Under the pieces are notes generated by a model that saw only the letters and a program-made list of their open reading frames with translations, was not told the origin of the DNA and searched no databases. Positions 37,201 through 47,037 of a stretch of 64,000 nucleotides of DNA are shown here, piece by piece. This DNA is from Cinnamomum chago (lineage: Eukaryota; Streptophyta; Magnoliopsida; Laurales; Lauraceae): positions 19,596,001-19,660,000 of the forward strand of contig CP142453.1 of assembly GCA_038049695.1 (NCBI GenBank), written 5' to 3'. The first letter of the stretch is position 1; each line of letters begins with the position of its first letter. Both the position numbers and the translations under genes were made by a program.

Positions 37201-40200
37201 TGGTACGCATGTACAGAAGTGAAAGTGCCCCTTGTTTCAAAGACAAGAGGACGGGTTATTCACATTTCATTTGATGGACACAGAGTCAGAGGTAATAAAT
37301 TCATTAGGGGCTTCCCCTTACATAATTCCAAACTGTGGCCCATAATTTCTCACCGTAAAAAAGTGGAAATAGATCCCTGTTTGGTCCAAACAAGGTCGGA
37401 GGTGCCACATGGGGAGCGATGTCACATCCCATCACTTAAAAAAAATTCTATCTCCTATAAAGGAATTCCTTTACCCATGTGGCACCCCCACAGGGGACCG
37501 GATCCTAAAAAAGGTGGGTGTACAACTGATGTGGCACTTCAGTTTATTCCGATGGGTGCATATCCAAAATTAATACAGTTTGTGGGGAGGGGTTGGTTCT
37601 AGTTAGATGGTCCCCCCACTATAAAGTGCACATGAAATCACCCATGTGCGTGGGTTGGGGTGGGGTGGGGTCGTGGGGGGGGATCACCCATGTGCGAGGG
37701 GGGGTTCCAGAAATCCACAGTAAACAGTGGGTGCGCGGGGTAGGGGTGCATATCCAGAAATGCAACGTAAAAAGTGGGTGTGCAATTGATGTAGCAGTTC
37801 AGTCTATAAGGATGGGTGCATATCTAGAAATCCAGTTTTTATTAATTTTTATTTTAATTAAATTTTTTTTTTTTTTGGGTTGGGGTTTTCAAGTGGGCCC
37901 CCTCTATGAGGTGCACATGAAATCACCCATGTGCAAGGTGTGGGTGTGGGTGTGGGTGTGTCACCCATGTGCGGGGGGGAGGGGGATGGGGGTGGTGGTG
38001 GTGGGGGTGTTTTCTAGTTAGATCGACCATTAAGTGGGGCCTGATCACTATGAGGTTCACATGAAATTACCAATGTCAGATCGACCATCAAGTGGGCACT
38101 ATGAGGTGCACATGAAATCACCAATGTCAGATCGACCATCAACTTGGCACTATGAGGTGCACATGAAATCACCAATGTCAGATCGACCATCAAGTGGGCC
38201 CTTACTATAAGGTGCACATGAAATCACCCATGTGTGCGGGATAATTTCTAGTATGTGTGTGTTTTTGTCTGTGTCTGTGATGTGTAAGAATTCTACAAAT
38301 GCCTCTTAGATCATCCAACCAAATGACTATCCTGAGTGACAATGTTGACTCCACTGAGTCAATTTTTCTTTCTTTCTAAATTTGGTGAGTAGTGTCCGAG
38401 ATCTAATTTTTCCAACCTTGTTTGTGTTTATTCTTTAGCTGTTGGATCCCCAACCTTAAGGTATTTATTTGTAAAGCTTTCACTATAAACATAGGTTGAC
38501 GTCCCTCTATTTTTTCATTTGGAGTAGTAACATTCTCTATAGCAATACCAGCTTGTTTCTTTAATGGTGCTTCCCTTGCTTTCTCTATTCTCTTTGTGCT
38601 CAAACTTGAACGACTTAGTCATATGAGAGTTGGGGAGTAAAGAGTTAAGACCTCTAACATCACGAGCGTTGGCATTTTATTGAGTGCCACTGTCTGGATT
38701 GGTTAGGTTGTCTAGCTAGTTGTCTGTGACAAAGTGCTGGTATGATATTAATTTTTAGAGGTACCATGAGTAAAAGAGAATGACTTGTATCTACTTAATT
38801 AGTTTGCCCCTCGGCCAAGTTGAGTTTCCTATGCTCTACAAGATGGTGAGAGGAGGTATCAAAACTACTCACAGATAGATATTGATCGACCGAGTAACCC
38901 ATTTGACTAGGAATTCTAGGTTGCAAATATTTAGGGTGGGATTTAAACTAACGACTCATCCGCATTTTAGCCTCATCCATCAATCTCAGATCAATTTAAT
39001 AGTTTTACTCATAAACAAGTAAAAACTCATACAAAGTGTGGGTATTGAGTTGGAAGAGTCAAGTTTGAGCCCTAAGTTTTTTACCAAAAAAAAAAAAAAA
39101 CCAACAACTATGAACATGGCTGACACTCATTCGTATCATTTGGAGTTGCAACATTATCTCTAGCAATTAAAGCTTGTTTCTCTATTCTGTTTAAATTATT
39201 ACTTTTAATATTCTGGTATAAAAATCGAGAAAAACTTCTAAGGAATTCAAAAGTTACATTAAGATTTTAAAGGTCATTTTGTTAGGCTCTGACACCAATT
39301 GTTGGGGATAATTTAGGGCAAAACACGTGATCAATCCAAGCATACAAACAATCTACAAACACATAGATTTACGTGGTTCGGTAAACTCGCCTACATCTAC
39401 AGTGCTATGAGCGTATTGTTCGATCTCACTATGTAGGAATTGGACAACTCGTTATAAGGATTTCAAAATCCCTTTAATAATTAGCCTACTCTCTCCTCAC
39501 ATATCTTGATCTTGCTCTCATAGCCTCTCCCATTTGGAAAACTCCGATACCATGGGACAGGGAGCTCTCACCTCTCTCACAAAATCTTGGGTTATAGATT
39601 ATATCAATATATTTTCTCTACTTTCTTAGCCCACTAGCAAGCCCTAGTATAATGACCAAAATACCCATGATCCTAAACCCAATCATTTGCCAACTCATTG
39701 AACCCATCCAATTGAACCGGAATACAAGACATAAGCCCAACAATCAGTTTTGTCCTTCCGCATGCAAGTTCACAGCACGGTTAGGAATGTTAAATATCTT
39801 TATCGAATTACATTGTAAAGTCATGTCCTTTGGATGTATCCATTGGCAAGCTATATAATGTTGTGTTGTAGTTGTTTTGTAGTGTAAGGAGAAAGAGTGT
39901 GTGTGGTGAAGGTCTAATAGATTGTTCAAGTGTTTGATGCAGGGAAATCTCTTATTATCCAAAGGTTTGGATATATATATATATATATATATATATAGTG
40001 TGTGTGTGTGTTTTGTTCATTTGATTTATAGCAAGGACTTTGTACTCCTGACACACAAGCGCGCACACAGTGTCAAATTTATAAATGGGCGTCAAAGCAT
40101 TTTTTCAAAGTGGTATTCGATTAAATTTTCTACATATTTTTGGGCCCTAAGCAGTAATTTTTGGGAAACCCTTTTTCTCTTCTTTTTTCTTTAAATGTTG

Positions 40201-43200
40201 AGAAACCTTGATAGTGATTGAAGCTGTTTTTTTTTTTTTAGTAACTCCGGCACTCGCTTTTCTTACTTATTTTCTAGAAAGGAAGGTTTGTTTTTTTTTT
40301 TTTTAAATTAAAAGAATCTATTTGGAGATACATTATCGCTCGGGCAGGGCCCATCAAAATGATCAAAATTGCATTGGGCTCACTACCACCTAACAATTAA
40401 TGAATAATGGAGGGCTACCCAAACGATTCAAACAAGGATGGGCCCACTGATAACCCATCGTCAGTGTCCTTGCACCTCCAAAAACCCATAGCACGGTCAG
40501 TTGTGGCCCGTGGGTGGGCTCTTCCTTGTTTTGGTAATTATCTTTTCTGTTTTGGAGCGCCCCATCTAACATTCTTTTTGAAATAGGACCTTTTACAAAC
40601 ACTTCAGTACTCTTTTTGATCAACTAAAATAATGTTTTGGTCTCTAGAAAGCCAAAAAAAAAAGAAGTGGGGATCGAACATTTCGACAAATGAACTATAG
40701 ATTAAGGGCTAATCAGTCAAATCAACCTGAAAAGGTTGACTTTTTGAAAGCTATGATCTTCAACTTCAATGTTTGCTACTGCTGTTGATCTATAGATTAA
40801 GGGCTAATCAGTCAAATCAACCTGAAAAGGTTGACTTATTGAAAGCGATGATCTTCAACTTCAATGTTTGCTATTGAAAAGATAGGATCTCCAACTTTCA
40901 TTACTTAGAAATTATCGTTTTCTACTGTTACGGAAAAACTAGAATCTTCAACTTCAATGTTTCCTACTGTGGAGATACAATGTCCATCTAATTATTGGAG
41001 CCAAACCAGTGCATAGCTAGGTAATAAGGCACAACCTAAATAAGTAAAACGTTTTACAGACAGTAATAAATATCTGTCGGCTATGTAAGAAGAAAGAAAG
41101 AGAGGGTAATATTTGAGATATACAATAGAGGCCTAAACACTTTATAATGGCAGCAAAAGACTTCGTTTGCATGATATTATGAAATAATTCAATATTTCAT
41201 TATATCACGGAATAACCCGAATATAGATTTCATGGAAAAAAAAGGACATTCCATGACATTATTGAATAATCTAGTATTCTATGATATCATGGAATGAGGA
41301 TAAACTTGTCCAAAAAAAAAAAACATAGAAAGTGGGGAGAGCCCTCGGCCGTCATTCTGAGTGTGTTGAGAAACCTTGATATATAGTAGTTGAAGCTTTT
41401 TTTTTTTTTTTTTTTTTAGTAACTCCGCACTCGCATTTTTACTTATTTTCTAGAAAGGACGGCTTTTTTTTTTTCTAATTAAAAGAATCTATTTGGAGAT
41501 ACATTATCGCTCGAGCAGGGCCCATCAAATCAAAATGATCAAAATTGCATTGGGCTCACTTCCACCTAACAATTAATGAAAAATGGAGGGCTACCCAAAC
41601 GATTCAAACAAGGTTGGGCCCACTGACAACCCATCGTCAGTGTCCTTGCACCTCCAAAAACCCAGAGCACGGCCAGTTGTGGCCTGTGGGGTGGGCTCTT
41701 CCTTGTTTTGGTAATTAATTATCTTTTCTGTTTTAGAGGGCCCCATCTAACGTTCTTTTTTGAAATAGAACCTTTTACAAACACTTCACTCTTTTTGATC
41801 AACTAAAATAGTGTTTTGGCCTCTAGAAAGCAAAAAAAAAAAAAAAAAAAAAAAAAGAAAAAAAGAAAAAGAAAGAGAGGATTATATTTGAGATATACAA
41901 TAGTGGGACCAAACACTCTATAATGGCGGCAAACGACTTCGTTTGTATGATATTATGAAATACTCTGATATTTCGTTATATCACGGAATAACCTGAATAT
42001 AGATTTTATGGAAAAAAAGACATTCTATGATATTATTGAATAACTTAGTATTCTGCGATATCATTGAATGAGGATAAACTTGTCAAAACAATTTAGAAAG
42101 CGGCGAGAAGCCCTCAGCCGTCATTCTAAGTGTTTGGGCCTCCGTTGGTTTTATTATTATTATTTTTTTTTAATATATATATATATAAAGTAGTTTCTAT
42201 ACCATATTATAAAAGCAGCGGTTTAAGACTTTTTCATCGACTTTTCGTTTTGTCCTTTTCCTGCTTTCCTGCACCTCTCCTCCTGCTTCGCTTATCCATC
42301 CAGACCGGTTTTTTTTTTTTGTTTGTTTGTTTTTGTTTTTGTTTTTTTGTTTTTTTATTTTCTGTTAAGTTTTGCTTGGCATGCAGTACTAAATAAGAGA
42401 ACCACCCCATTACAAAAGCTAGATCAACTACTGCAATGATGCCATATGTGTTTTTGGAAGTTAATTGGAAAATTTCAAAGTTTTAATAGAACTCTACTCC
42501 AACTTTAAAAAAAAAAACACATATTGGGGAAAGTCAAATTTTCAACTTTATCCCAACTTTATCTTATTTGATAGTTTACATTATTCTACTCTACTCCTCG
42601 CAAACAAGCAATTATATATTAATAAAATTTTCTAGGTCAACCTAAACTTAACCCACCGGTATTCACACTCATCTTGGGTTTAAGAGCGGTGATACCTTCT
42701 TCAAGACAAGTACGAATTAAGTCAGGTTTTAAAATTATTTATTCAATAATTCATTTTAACTTTAAAAAAAAATTAAAATATTCATTTTTAATATTTAATA
42801 TGTGATTTTTATTAATAAATATTTAAATAAGTTATCAATTGGACGCAGTGATTAGGACAGCCAAATCCAAAACTCACTCAAAGCTTAATTTGGTGCTCCT
42901 AAGAGTCTGGATCTATAGAAACTGGGGATCTGGACTCCACCTGTTTTGTAGAAACAAGAAGATACTATTTCGTCCAATTAAAATTAGTTAATTGTGCAAA
43001 ATCTCATATCTCAATTGCTTTTATGGAATGAAAAAAAATCAAGAAAGGGGTTTTACACAATTGCCTAACTTTGATTGAATGAAACAAAACAGGGGATTCT
43101 GACTCCCATCCTAAAATTCCAAAAGTGTCATTAACCCACCAAAACCGCTACACCACCCTAATACTATACAAAATAATAGATGAGGATGATCGAGAATCAT

Positions 43201-44107
43201 GATATTAATCCTCAAAAAGCAAAAAGAATCATTAAAGAAAAACATGTCATAGAATAAAGAAAGAAACTAAGATTTTGAAAGAGAAAAGGTGACGTAGTTA
43301 GGTAGGTAACAACATACATACCCCTCCAATCTTGGACTTGACTTGCCGAATGTCTTTGAGAGAGAGTGTTACAGTGGAAATGGAAACCGGCTCAAACTCC
43401 ACTCCAGGCCTTCCTGATCGAATGGCATTAGTATCATCTTCCAACACGGTACTCTGCAGCAAGCTCCCAGTAAAATCAGACGCAGTGACCCATCCACCGT
43501 ATACAGTCCCAAACACTCTCTCCAAAATCTTCTTCACTACTCCAACAGACTCCGGAGCCTCCTTGTTCACAGCAGCAGAAGGGAAGGTCAGAGGAAGAGA
43601 AGGATTGTTTGCTCTCTTTAGACACGAAAACAAAGCACCCATGAGAGAAAATCCATCTCCAAGTGCATGGTGCAGCTTAAACACTACATTTGCCTCAGCT
43701 TGCATTGTGGGGTACTTGAATAAGTGGATTTCCCACAGAGGTCTGTCCTCAGGAAGCTTTTCCATGGCTATTTTGGAGAGGTAGTCATGTAAGCAGTCGT
43801 CATAATCATTGGGTTTTAACCCAAGTGGGAAATGTGGGACTTTTACATGGTCTTCGAGATTTACTTGGACTCTTTTCCATTTTTGGGCACCATTTTCTCC
43901 TCTGTGGAGAACAGAAGAGAATAGAGGGTTGATAGGTAGGAAGACGTTGTTGAGTAACGGGATGGCTTGAGAGTCGTCTAAGGGCACTTCGAAATCGAAA
44001 ACGCAGAGGATGGAGAGGGAGAGGACCGAGCTATTGATGTATTCGGTGGTGGGGCTTGCAGGGAAGAAGTCTCTTTCTACTGATTCAATTGCATGATTGG
44101 AAGCCAT
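20520..44107 (-). CDS. WSD1-like: WSD1-type wax ester synthase/diacylglycerol O-acyltransferase, four exons
   Basis: Members of this family esterify fatty alcohols or diacylglycerol with acyl-CoA, making cuticular wax esters or triacylglycerol, usually at the ER. Exons 44107-43322, 35772-35428, 22190-22053 and 20684-20520 encode 262, 115, 46 and 54 residues, 477 in total; the family is near 480-490. The HHALGDG motif at residues 146-152 is the acyltransferase active site (HHxxxDG), preceded by PLWEIH. Residues after KIGG (TVNDVVVGTVSYAI), the GPE and NIIGP blocks and the C-terminal SLGVTMVSYMENLRV stretch match the WES/DGAT C-terminal domain. All junctions are GT..AG and phase 0. The ATG at 44107 is preferred over an upstream in-frame ATG because a TATA box lies between them. 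No break is seen. Introns of 7549, 13237 and 1368 bp are packed with transposons. Which WSD paralogue this is cannot be told. Confidence 0.9.
22053..22190 (-). CDS. WSD1-like: WSD gene exon 3
   Basis: 46 codons between a TGCTGCAG acceptor and an ACAG/GTATAC donor: AASRYIHSTLKNASIAISN, then IIGPKDKMAMGNHPIKSFYF and SVVGAPQ. This is the conserved 'NxxGP' segment of plant WSD proteins. Phase 0 on both sides. Confidence 0.9.
22411..22431 (-). other. Candidate 21-bp in-frame micro-exon in intron 2 (GIIDSQQ)
   Basis: CTACTGCAG is followed by 21 bases and then GTAAGATC, a strong donor. The 7 codons GIIDSQQ would keep phase 0 between exons 2 and 3. Known WSD proteins normally join GPE directly to the A-A/V-A-R-Y-I segment, so the insert is not expected. 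The bases resemble the GFIDSQ part of exon 4, so this may be a duplicated scrap of the last exon. Confidence 0.3.
22432..23670. other. Intron 2 sequence without recognised elements
   Basis: AT-rich intronic DNA with short poly-A and poly-T runs. No TIR, LTR or exon-like segment was seen. Confidence 0.5.
23671..23796. repeat. Minisatellite GATGTCTAATGAATGA with (GA)n tracts
   Basis: Units of GATGTCTAATGAATGA alternate with GAGAGA runs. The array was later split: further units occur at 26157-26218 and 27035-27050, on the far sides of the PIF/Harbinger element and the Helitron, so both inserted into it. Confidence 0.8.
23800..26156. mobile_element. PIF/Harbinger (Tourist-like) non-autonomous element, carrying a nested LTR element
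   Basis: Ends GGGCACGTTTGTG and CACAAACATGCCC form imperfect terminal inverted repeats, flanked by TAA on both sides (23797-23799, 26157-26159), the target duplication typical of PIF/Harbinger. Without the nested LTR element it would be about 0.88 kb. A GC-rich purine stretch around 25730-25880 contrasts with the AT-rich rest and may be captured. No transposase is seen. Confidence 0.75.
23929..25398 (+). mobile_element. Small non-autonomous LTR element derived from a chromovirus
   Basis: LTRs at 23929-24255 and 25023-25398 begin TGATGCAGGTCGATC and end TTCACATCA. The initiator-Met primer site TGGTATCAGAGC is at 24258-24269, a purine-rich tract GCCGGGGAGAG lies just before the 3' LTR, and the 5-bp duplication ATTAT is perfect. 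Near 24880-24990 the plus strand still shows a chromodomain-like piece (FLVRWKTCPLLDATW, LNPYLYKRY), placing it with Gypsy chromoviruses. It is a compact TRIM-like derivative and not coding-competent. Confidence 0.88.
26219..27034 (+). mobile_element. Non-autonomous Helitron, plus orientation
   Basis: The 3' end has the hairpin GCCCGTGCTAAGCACGGGG, then ACATTTTG and CTAG followed by T. The 5' end is set by the interrupted minisatellite (ATGAATGA on the left, TGTCTAATGAG on the right) and begins CTATAATTATATATAATG. It lacks helicase and Rep. Related to 8051-8846. It lies in intron 2 of the WSD gene. Confidence 0.8.
27539..28380 (+). repeat. 5' LTR of the Tat derivative
   Basis: 842 bp, TG..CA. 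Two bases separate it from the primer-binding site at 28383. Clearly homologous to 33367-34207. Confidence 0.9.
28960..30270. repeat. Minisatellite region with 92-bp units
   Basis: From about 29490 a 92-bp unit (GTTATGGAACTCGGC, GTCTCAGCTCGGTGACAGCA, AGAAGAGACGACAGCTCGG, AGAACCAGCTGCAAAG) repeats about nine times. The left part (28960-29480) has shorter, looser units built on CTCGGTGACAGCACCAGC. Open frames through it are by-products of the repeats. Confidence 0.85.
30763..32764 (-). pseudogene. Antisense accessory frame of the Tat derivative
   Basis: Reads opposite to the element. The first part (about 32764-32525) has the Transposase_28-type signature (PCQLMPNGFKVIMGVAEL, LGVHDIEDVYDLCK), followed by an Ala/Gly/Thr-rich segment (about 32213-31767), a coiled-coil stretch (about 31377-31075, KLEVEKKKLVAALE) and an acidic tail (31032-30763). 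Same order as in the element at 1-7986. Broken; function unknown. Confidence 0.75.
33367..34207 (+). repeat. 3' LTR of the Tat derivative
   Basis: 841 bp, begins TGTGTGGGGTGCTTTCC and ends GGCACTCACA. Preceded by a purine-rich GCTGGGAGG stretch that could serve as the polypurine tract. Confidence 0.9.
35065..35393. mobile_element. MITE with imperfect TIRs next to WSD exon 2
   Basis: GGGCCTGTTTGGTTCAGGAA and its inverted partner TTCCTCAACCAACCAAGCTC lie about 330 bp apart. It sits in intron 2, ending 35 bp from the exon 2 donor. The superfamily is unclear and no transposase is present. Confidence 0.55.
35428..35772 (-). CDS. WSD1-like: WSD gene exon 2
   Basis: 115 codons. A TATGACAG acceptor precedes ACC GTG AAT GAC, reading TVNDVVVGTVSYAIHLYNQR, the start of the WES/DGAT C-terminal domain. 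It continues through MTALVLLNTRMTS, WGNHFTFLHIPIP and RADPLAFIHKAKKTIKRKKN to LRSIRGPE at the GAG/GTGGGT donor. Phase 0 at both ends. Confidence 0.92.
35876..36080. mobile_element. CACTA-type foldback MITE, copy 2
   Basis: 205 bp, CACTACACC..GGTGTAGTG, target duplication ACT. The central 21 bp are inverted relative to copy 1 (14661-14865), so it is in the opposite orientation. One arm has about five mismatches, the other equals copy 1. It lies in WSD intron 1, 104 bp upstream of the exon 2 acceptor. Confidence 0.9.
36549..37001. mobile_element. hAT-type MITE with perfect 8-bp target duplication
   Basis: Starts CAGGGGCGGAGC and ends GCTCCGCCCCTG-like (GGCTCCGCCCCTG), flanked by GTTAGGAT on both sides (36541-36548, 37002-37009). 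CAGGGGCGGAGC termini with 8-bp duplications are typical of plant hAT MITEs. Contains a run of 24 G (36574-36597) near the left end and 11 C near the right end, which extend the inverted repeat. In WSD intron 1. Confidence 0.9.
37590..38240. repeat. Low-complexity and tandem repeats of about 50 bp
   Basis: Between 38030 and 38240 a unit of about 50 bp (AGATCGACCATCAAGTGGGC, GGTGCACATGAAATCACC) repeats four times. The block GCACATGAAATCACCCATGTG also occurs near 37628 and 37915, separated by GTGGGG-rich stretches. Non-coding, in WSD intron 1. Confidence 0.8.
38241..39285. other. Intron 1 sequence without recognised elements
   Basis: AT-rich intronic DNA with a short poly-A near 39090. Open frames are short and match nothing I know. 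Confidence 0.45.
39286..39742 (-). mobile_element. Copia-type LTR with adjacent primer site, fragment
   Basis: On the minus strand TGTTGGGCTTATG..CCCCAACA (39742 to 39300) is followed after two bases by TGGTGTCAGAGCC, one change from the usual initiator-Met site. The ACGTGGTTCGG motif inside is common in Copia LTRs. No coding part is recognisable to its left, so this is an old fragment. Confidence 0.65.
40115..40395. repeat. Dispersed repeat segment 1, copy 2
   Basis: Collinear with 10126-10425 from TTTCTACATA through TTTTTGGGAAACCC and the poly-T to TTGGGCTCACTACCACCTAA, where the two copies part. Its right half is also the start of the tandem duplication 40195-42135. Confidence 0.8.
40195..42135. 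repeat. Direct tandem duplication, units about 1165 and 775 bp
   Basis: Unit 1 (40195-41360) and unit 2 (41361-42135) share TGTTGAGAAACCTTGATA, ACAATTAATGAAnAATGGAGG, CCCATCGTCAGTGTCCTTGC, a GAAATATT-rich palindromic stretch and GCCGTCATTCTnAGTG. Unit 1 carries an additional 430 bp (about 40650-41080), which itself holds a direct repeat of about 80 bp (40695 and 40797, GGGCTAATCAGTCAAATCAA). In WSD intron 1. Confidence 0.85.
42136..43321. other. Intron 1 sequence next to the exon 1 donor
   Basis: AT-rich intronic DNA with poly-T and GTTT-rich runs (42310-42370). It ends at the GTATGTATG donor of WSD exon 1. No element ends were recognised. Confidence 0.5.
43322..44107 (-). CDS. WSD1-like: WSD gene exon 1
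   Basis: 262 codons from MASNHAIESVERDFFPASPT to VKSKIGG at a GGAGGG/GTATGT donor. Contains SPTTEYINSS, PLWEIHLF and the catalytic HHALGDGFSLMGALF block of the acyltransferase domain. An ATG 81 bp further upstream is in frame but lies before the TATA box and encodes no family-like sequence. Confidence 0.93.
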
Positions 44108-44159
44108 GGAAGTTTGTTTTTCACTATAGGCTTTGCAATGGAGGGAAGTTGTCACAGAT

Positions 44160-44167
44160 CTTTTATA
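44160..44167 (-). promoter_or_regulatory. TATA box of the WSD gene
   Basis: TATAAAAG on the minus strand, 53 bp upstream of the ATG, implying a short 5' leader of about 20-30 bases. An ACGT core (CCACGTAC on the minus strand, 44223-44230) lies about 60 bp further upstream and could be a G-box/ABRE-like site. ABA and drought response is known for some WSD genes; here it is only a possibility. Confidence 0.6.
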
Positions 44168-44359
44168 CCACTCAGGTAGAATGCACATCCCTGTAATGCA
44201 GTCATGAGTCCACGAATTTCTTGTACGTGGTTTGCCTGGACCATATTAAACGGACCACATGGATAATGAAATTGGCACCACAAATGAAGGGCTGTTATAT
44301 AGGACATGTGGCACTTGGCATAGTTAATTTGTGAGATCCACTAGATTTTAGAGATGTTT

Positions 44360-46645
44360 TGTTAGGCTCCGTCCCGAGTTAATCTCGATTAACTCTAATT
44401 AATTGAACTTAAGATTAATTAAGCCGGTTTAAGGAGTCGATGAAACCGCATTAGTCTAAAATGAGGAACTTAGGCTTAAGGAAGTGTTAAACACGATTAA
44501 GGGCTAAATTCAATGAAAGTGAAGCTCAAATGAGCAAATGAAAGAGTTGCGTATAAATACGGATTTGTACGTATTTTGTCGAATACGGAAACTCTTGATA
44601 CCCGCATGTGTATCTCGACGAGTACGATGAATTCCATAAAAGACTTAAATGGATTCGATGAATATCGGATCAAATGGGACGTCATTTGACTTGAATTGGA
44701 AATAGAAGAATGAATGGGGGGCTTAATGTAAAAATTAACTCATAAGATGAGATGAACTTCATTCATCTCATCCTGTAACCTAGGCAGCCTCCATGCTACA
44801 GCCGTTTCTCTTCTTTCTTCCATTTTTCTGTTTCGTTGAGGGTGAAGTGAAGTGCTTGGAGTGAAGAGGAGTTGTTTACTTCATCTTCCTCATCATCATC
44901 TTCACCATATTCTTGAGTTTCTTTGGAATTCAAGCTTGAGGAGAGTGAATTTTATCTCAAATCCAAGCCAAGCAAAGAATAGACTTCACATAAGGCAAGT
45001 GATACATGTGTTTATGCTTATGAAGGAGTTTGTAGGGATTTTAATGGAAAAAGAAATAATGATTCAGTTATTAGGAGTGATTTATGGATTTTGAACCTTA
45101 TTTAGGTTGTGTAATTAATGTAATAAATGATGTTAAGTAGGGTTAGATTAATTAGATTATTAGTCTTGAGTTCATTTTGTTAAGTTTATAATTGTATTGT
45201 CAATCAGGTACAGAGAGAATGAAAAAGGAATGGGTGAAAAAAAAACCCATGCACTGCACTGCAGAACAGAACTTCGGTTCTGTTTCTGCAGTGTCGCCGG
45301 TCGACTGGCCAGCAGGGCCCGGTCGACCGGGAACACTGGGTCAGGCCCGAAATGGCCTGACCAAATTACTGTTCCTCGAGTTGTTACTTACAACTCCAGG
45401 TCGACCCGGACCACTGGGAATCCTTTGGAAACACGTTTAATGTCCGAATTTCCAGAATTAAGAGTTGAAGCTTAGAGTTGACCAAATTAGTCATAGTATG
45501 GAAAAATCTAGTGAGTTTTGGATTCTACAAGAACTGAGATGAGTCTTGAGGAAAGTATGACTAGTATTAGTGATGTACCTCCATAAGTGTTAACTAGGGT
45601 TATCCTAATGCATAATCATATACGTAATATCATCTATAGTAATCTTTGCATTAATAACCAAAGTTATACTTATGGTTGGTTAGAAGATTACTTAAGACTT
45701 AGCATGAGATTAAATTGAATCGTAAACGAGATTGGCACTACCTAGTGGTTTCCGAACTCAGTATGAAATTGAATTGAATGAAATGAGAAATGAATGTAAT
45801 GACTATTCCTACTGCAGTAGATGAGATTGGGGTGTTTCGGAGCCCGTGGGACACCAGTGATCTCTGATCAAGACACTGGGAGATCTCACCACACTGGACC
45901 GAAAGGTCATTAACTGAAAGGTCATACACTGAAAAGCCATTAATAAATATTGAACATTATGAATAAATGAATATGAAATGCTTCCTTTTGGAAGATTAAA
46001 TGAATAGAATGGAGTTGAAACCCCTGCTAGTGTAGTTGCCAGTATATTGTTATGATTAATGGTATTTATTATGAATTGTTTAGCACTGTTAAACAATGAA
46101 TTGTTAGTAATTATGAAATGTCATAAATATATGTATACCTTGTTGAACCGTCGTGTTCATGGTATTATTGATGATGTTACCGGCACAGTTGCCCGTGCCG
46201 GTCCCTCCGAGACCGTCCCGACAGCGGAGGAGGCCCATTCGATACTTGCTGGAGGTCTAGCCGAATGGACATGATTTGAGAGCGAACGCGTGGAAATCTT
46301 TTGAGAACTTTTTAGAAATGATTTTATAGATTCATTTTGGTATTGTAAGCATTGTAAGTATGTCCCCTGCATTGTATTTAAGTGTGCAGTGGTTGATAGT
46401 AAGAAACTGAGATGGTGTACAGTAACTTTACTGTTCAAAGTAAAGAGTTTGATTCATATTGTTTAAATGGTTATCAATGTATATTGTTTGTATATTCCGT
46501 ACTGTACATTGACAGGTACGTATGCAAGATCCCTTGTAGATTCGTATTAACTTCGGTTAATTCGGGTTTACGGGAGTAAGTATGATTAACATTGCAATCC
46601 GGGGGTTAACCCTAATGACTTTGATCTCGGGTCCGGGTCGTGACA
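44360..46645 (+). mobile_element. Solo LTR, 2.3 kb, upstream of the WSD promoter
   Basis: Begins TGTTAGGCTCCGTCCCGAG and ends GGGTCCGGGTCGTGACA, flanked by a perfect TGTTT duplication (44355-44359, 46646-46650). Size and termini resemble long LTRs of Gypsy chromoviruses of the Tekay/Del type, but there is no internal domain to prove it. Orientation is nominal. Its edge is about 250 bp from the WSD start codon. Confidence 0.88.
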
Positions 46646-46678
46646 TGTTTAAAATGGATGAAGGAGTTCAGATTTCAA

Positions 46679-47037
46679 CCCATCTAAAACAATCCAAATT
46701 TAATTGATGTTAACAGCTGTCTAATCCAAAACGATGAAATAGATGCTGAAGTTGTTGGCAACACTGATCACAGTTCAGAAGCTCAGCCACATCACGGCTC
46801 GTCATCACGGCATTGAAGCCAAACACATCTCTTCTGGTTATCATGTAAACCGACTTCCATCAAGGGCATCCAAAGGACCAAGTCTCACCATCGTAGTCAT
46901 AGGGTTAGGAAGCAACCACGTGATGCAACATCAAACTGCCTTGATGCATGTTGAAAGTTAAGGCAATGTGGCCCAATGAACTGCTATGTTTTTCCTTGTT
47001 GCCTAAGGCACATGCTCATATAAATACATGTAAGGTC
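46679..47037. repeat. Tandem duplication unit 1, left piece (split by the Copia element)
   Basis: Nearly identical to 57742-58100 from CCCATCTAAAACAATCC to CATGTAAGGTC. It includes a 72-codon open frame (46743-46961) that encodes the same residues as the one at 57806-58024. The remainder of unit 1 lies beyond the Copia element at 57632-57724. Confidence 0.88.

Noticed and set aside
43332-43784. 150-codon plus-strand frame
   Set aside because: Antisense shadow of WSD exon 1, which has a clear acyltransferase motif on the minus strand.
44108-44188. In-frame upstream ATG extending the WSD protein by 27 residues
   Set aside because: The TATA box at 44160-44167 lies within this stretch, and the added residues do not resemble the family N-terminus.
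46743-46961. 72-codon frame repeated at 57806 as a conserved small gene
   Set aside because: The surrounding DNA is equally conserved because the unit was duplicated recently; two differences are too few to show selection.
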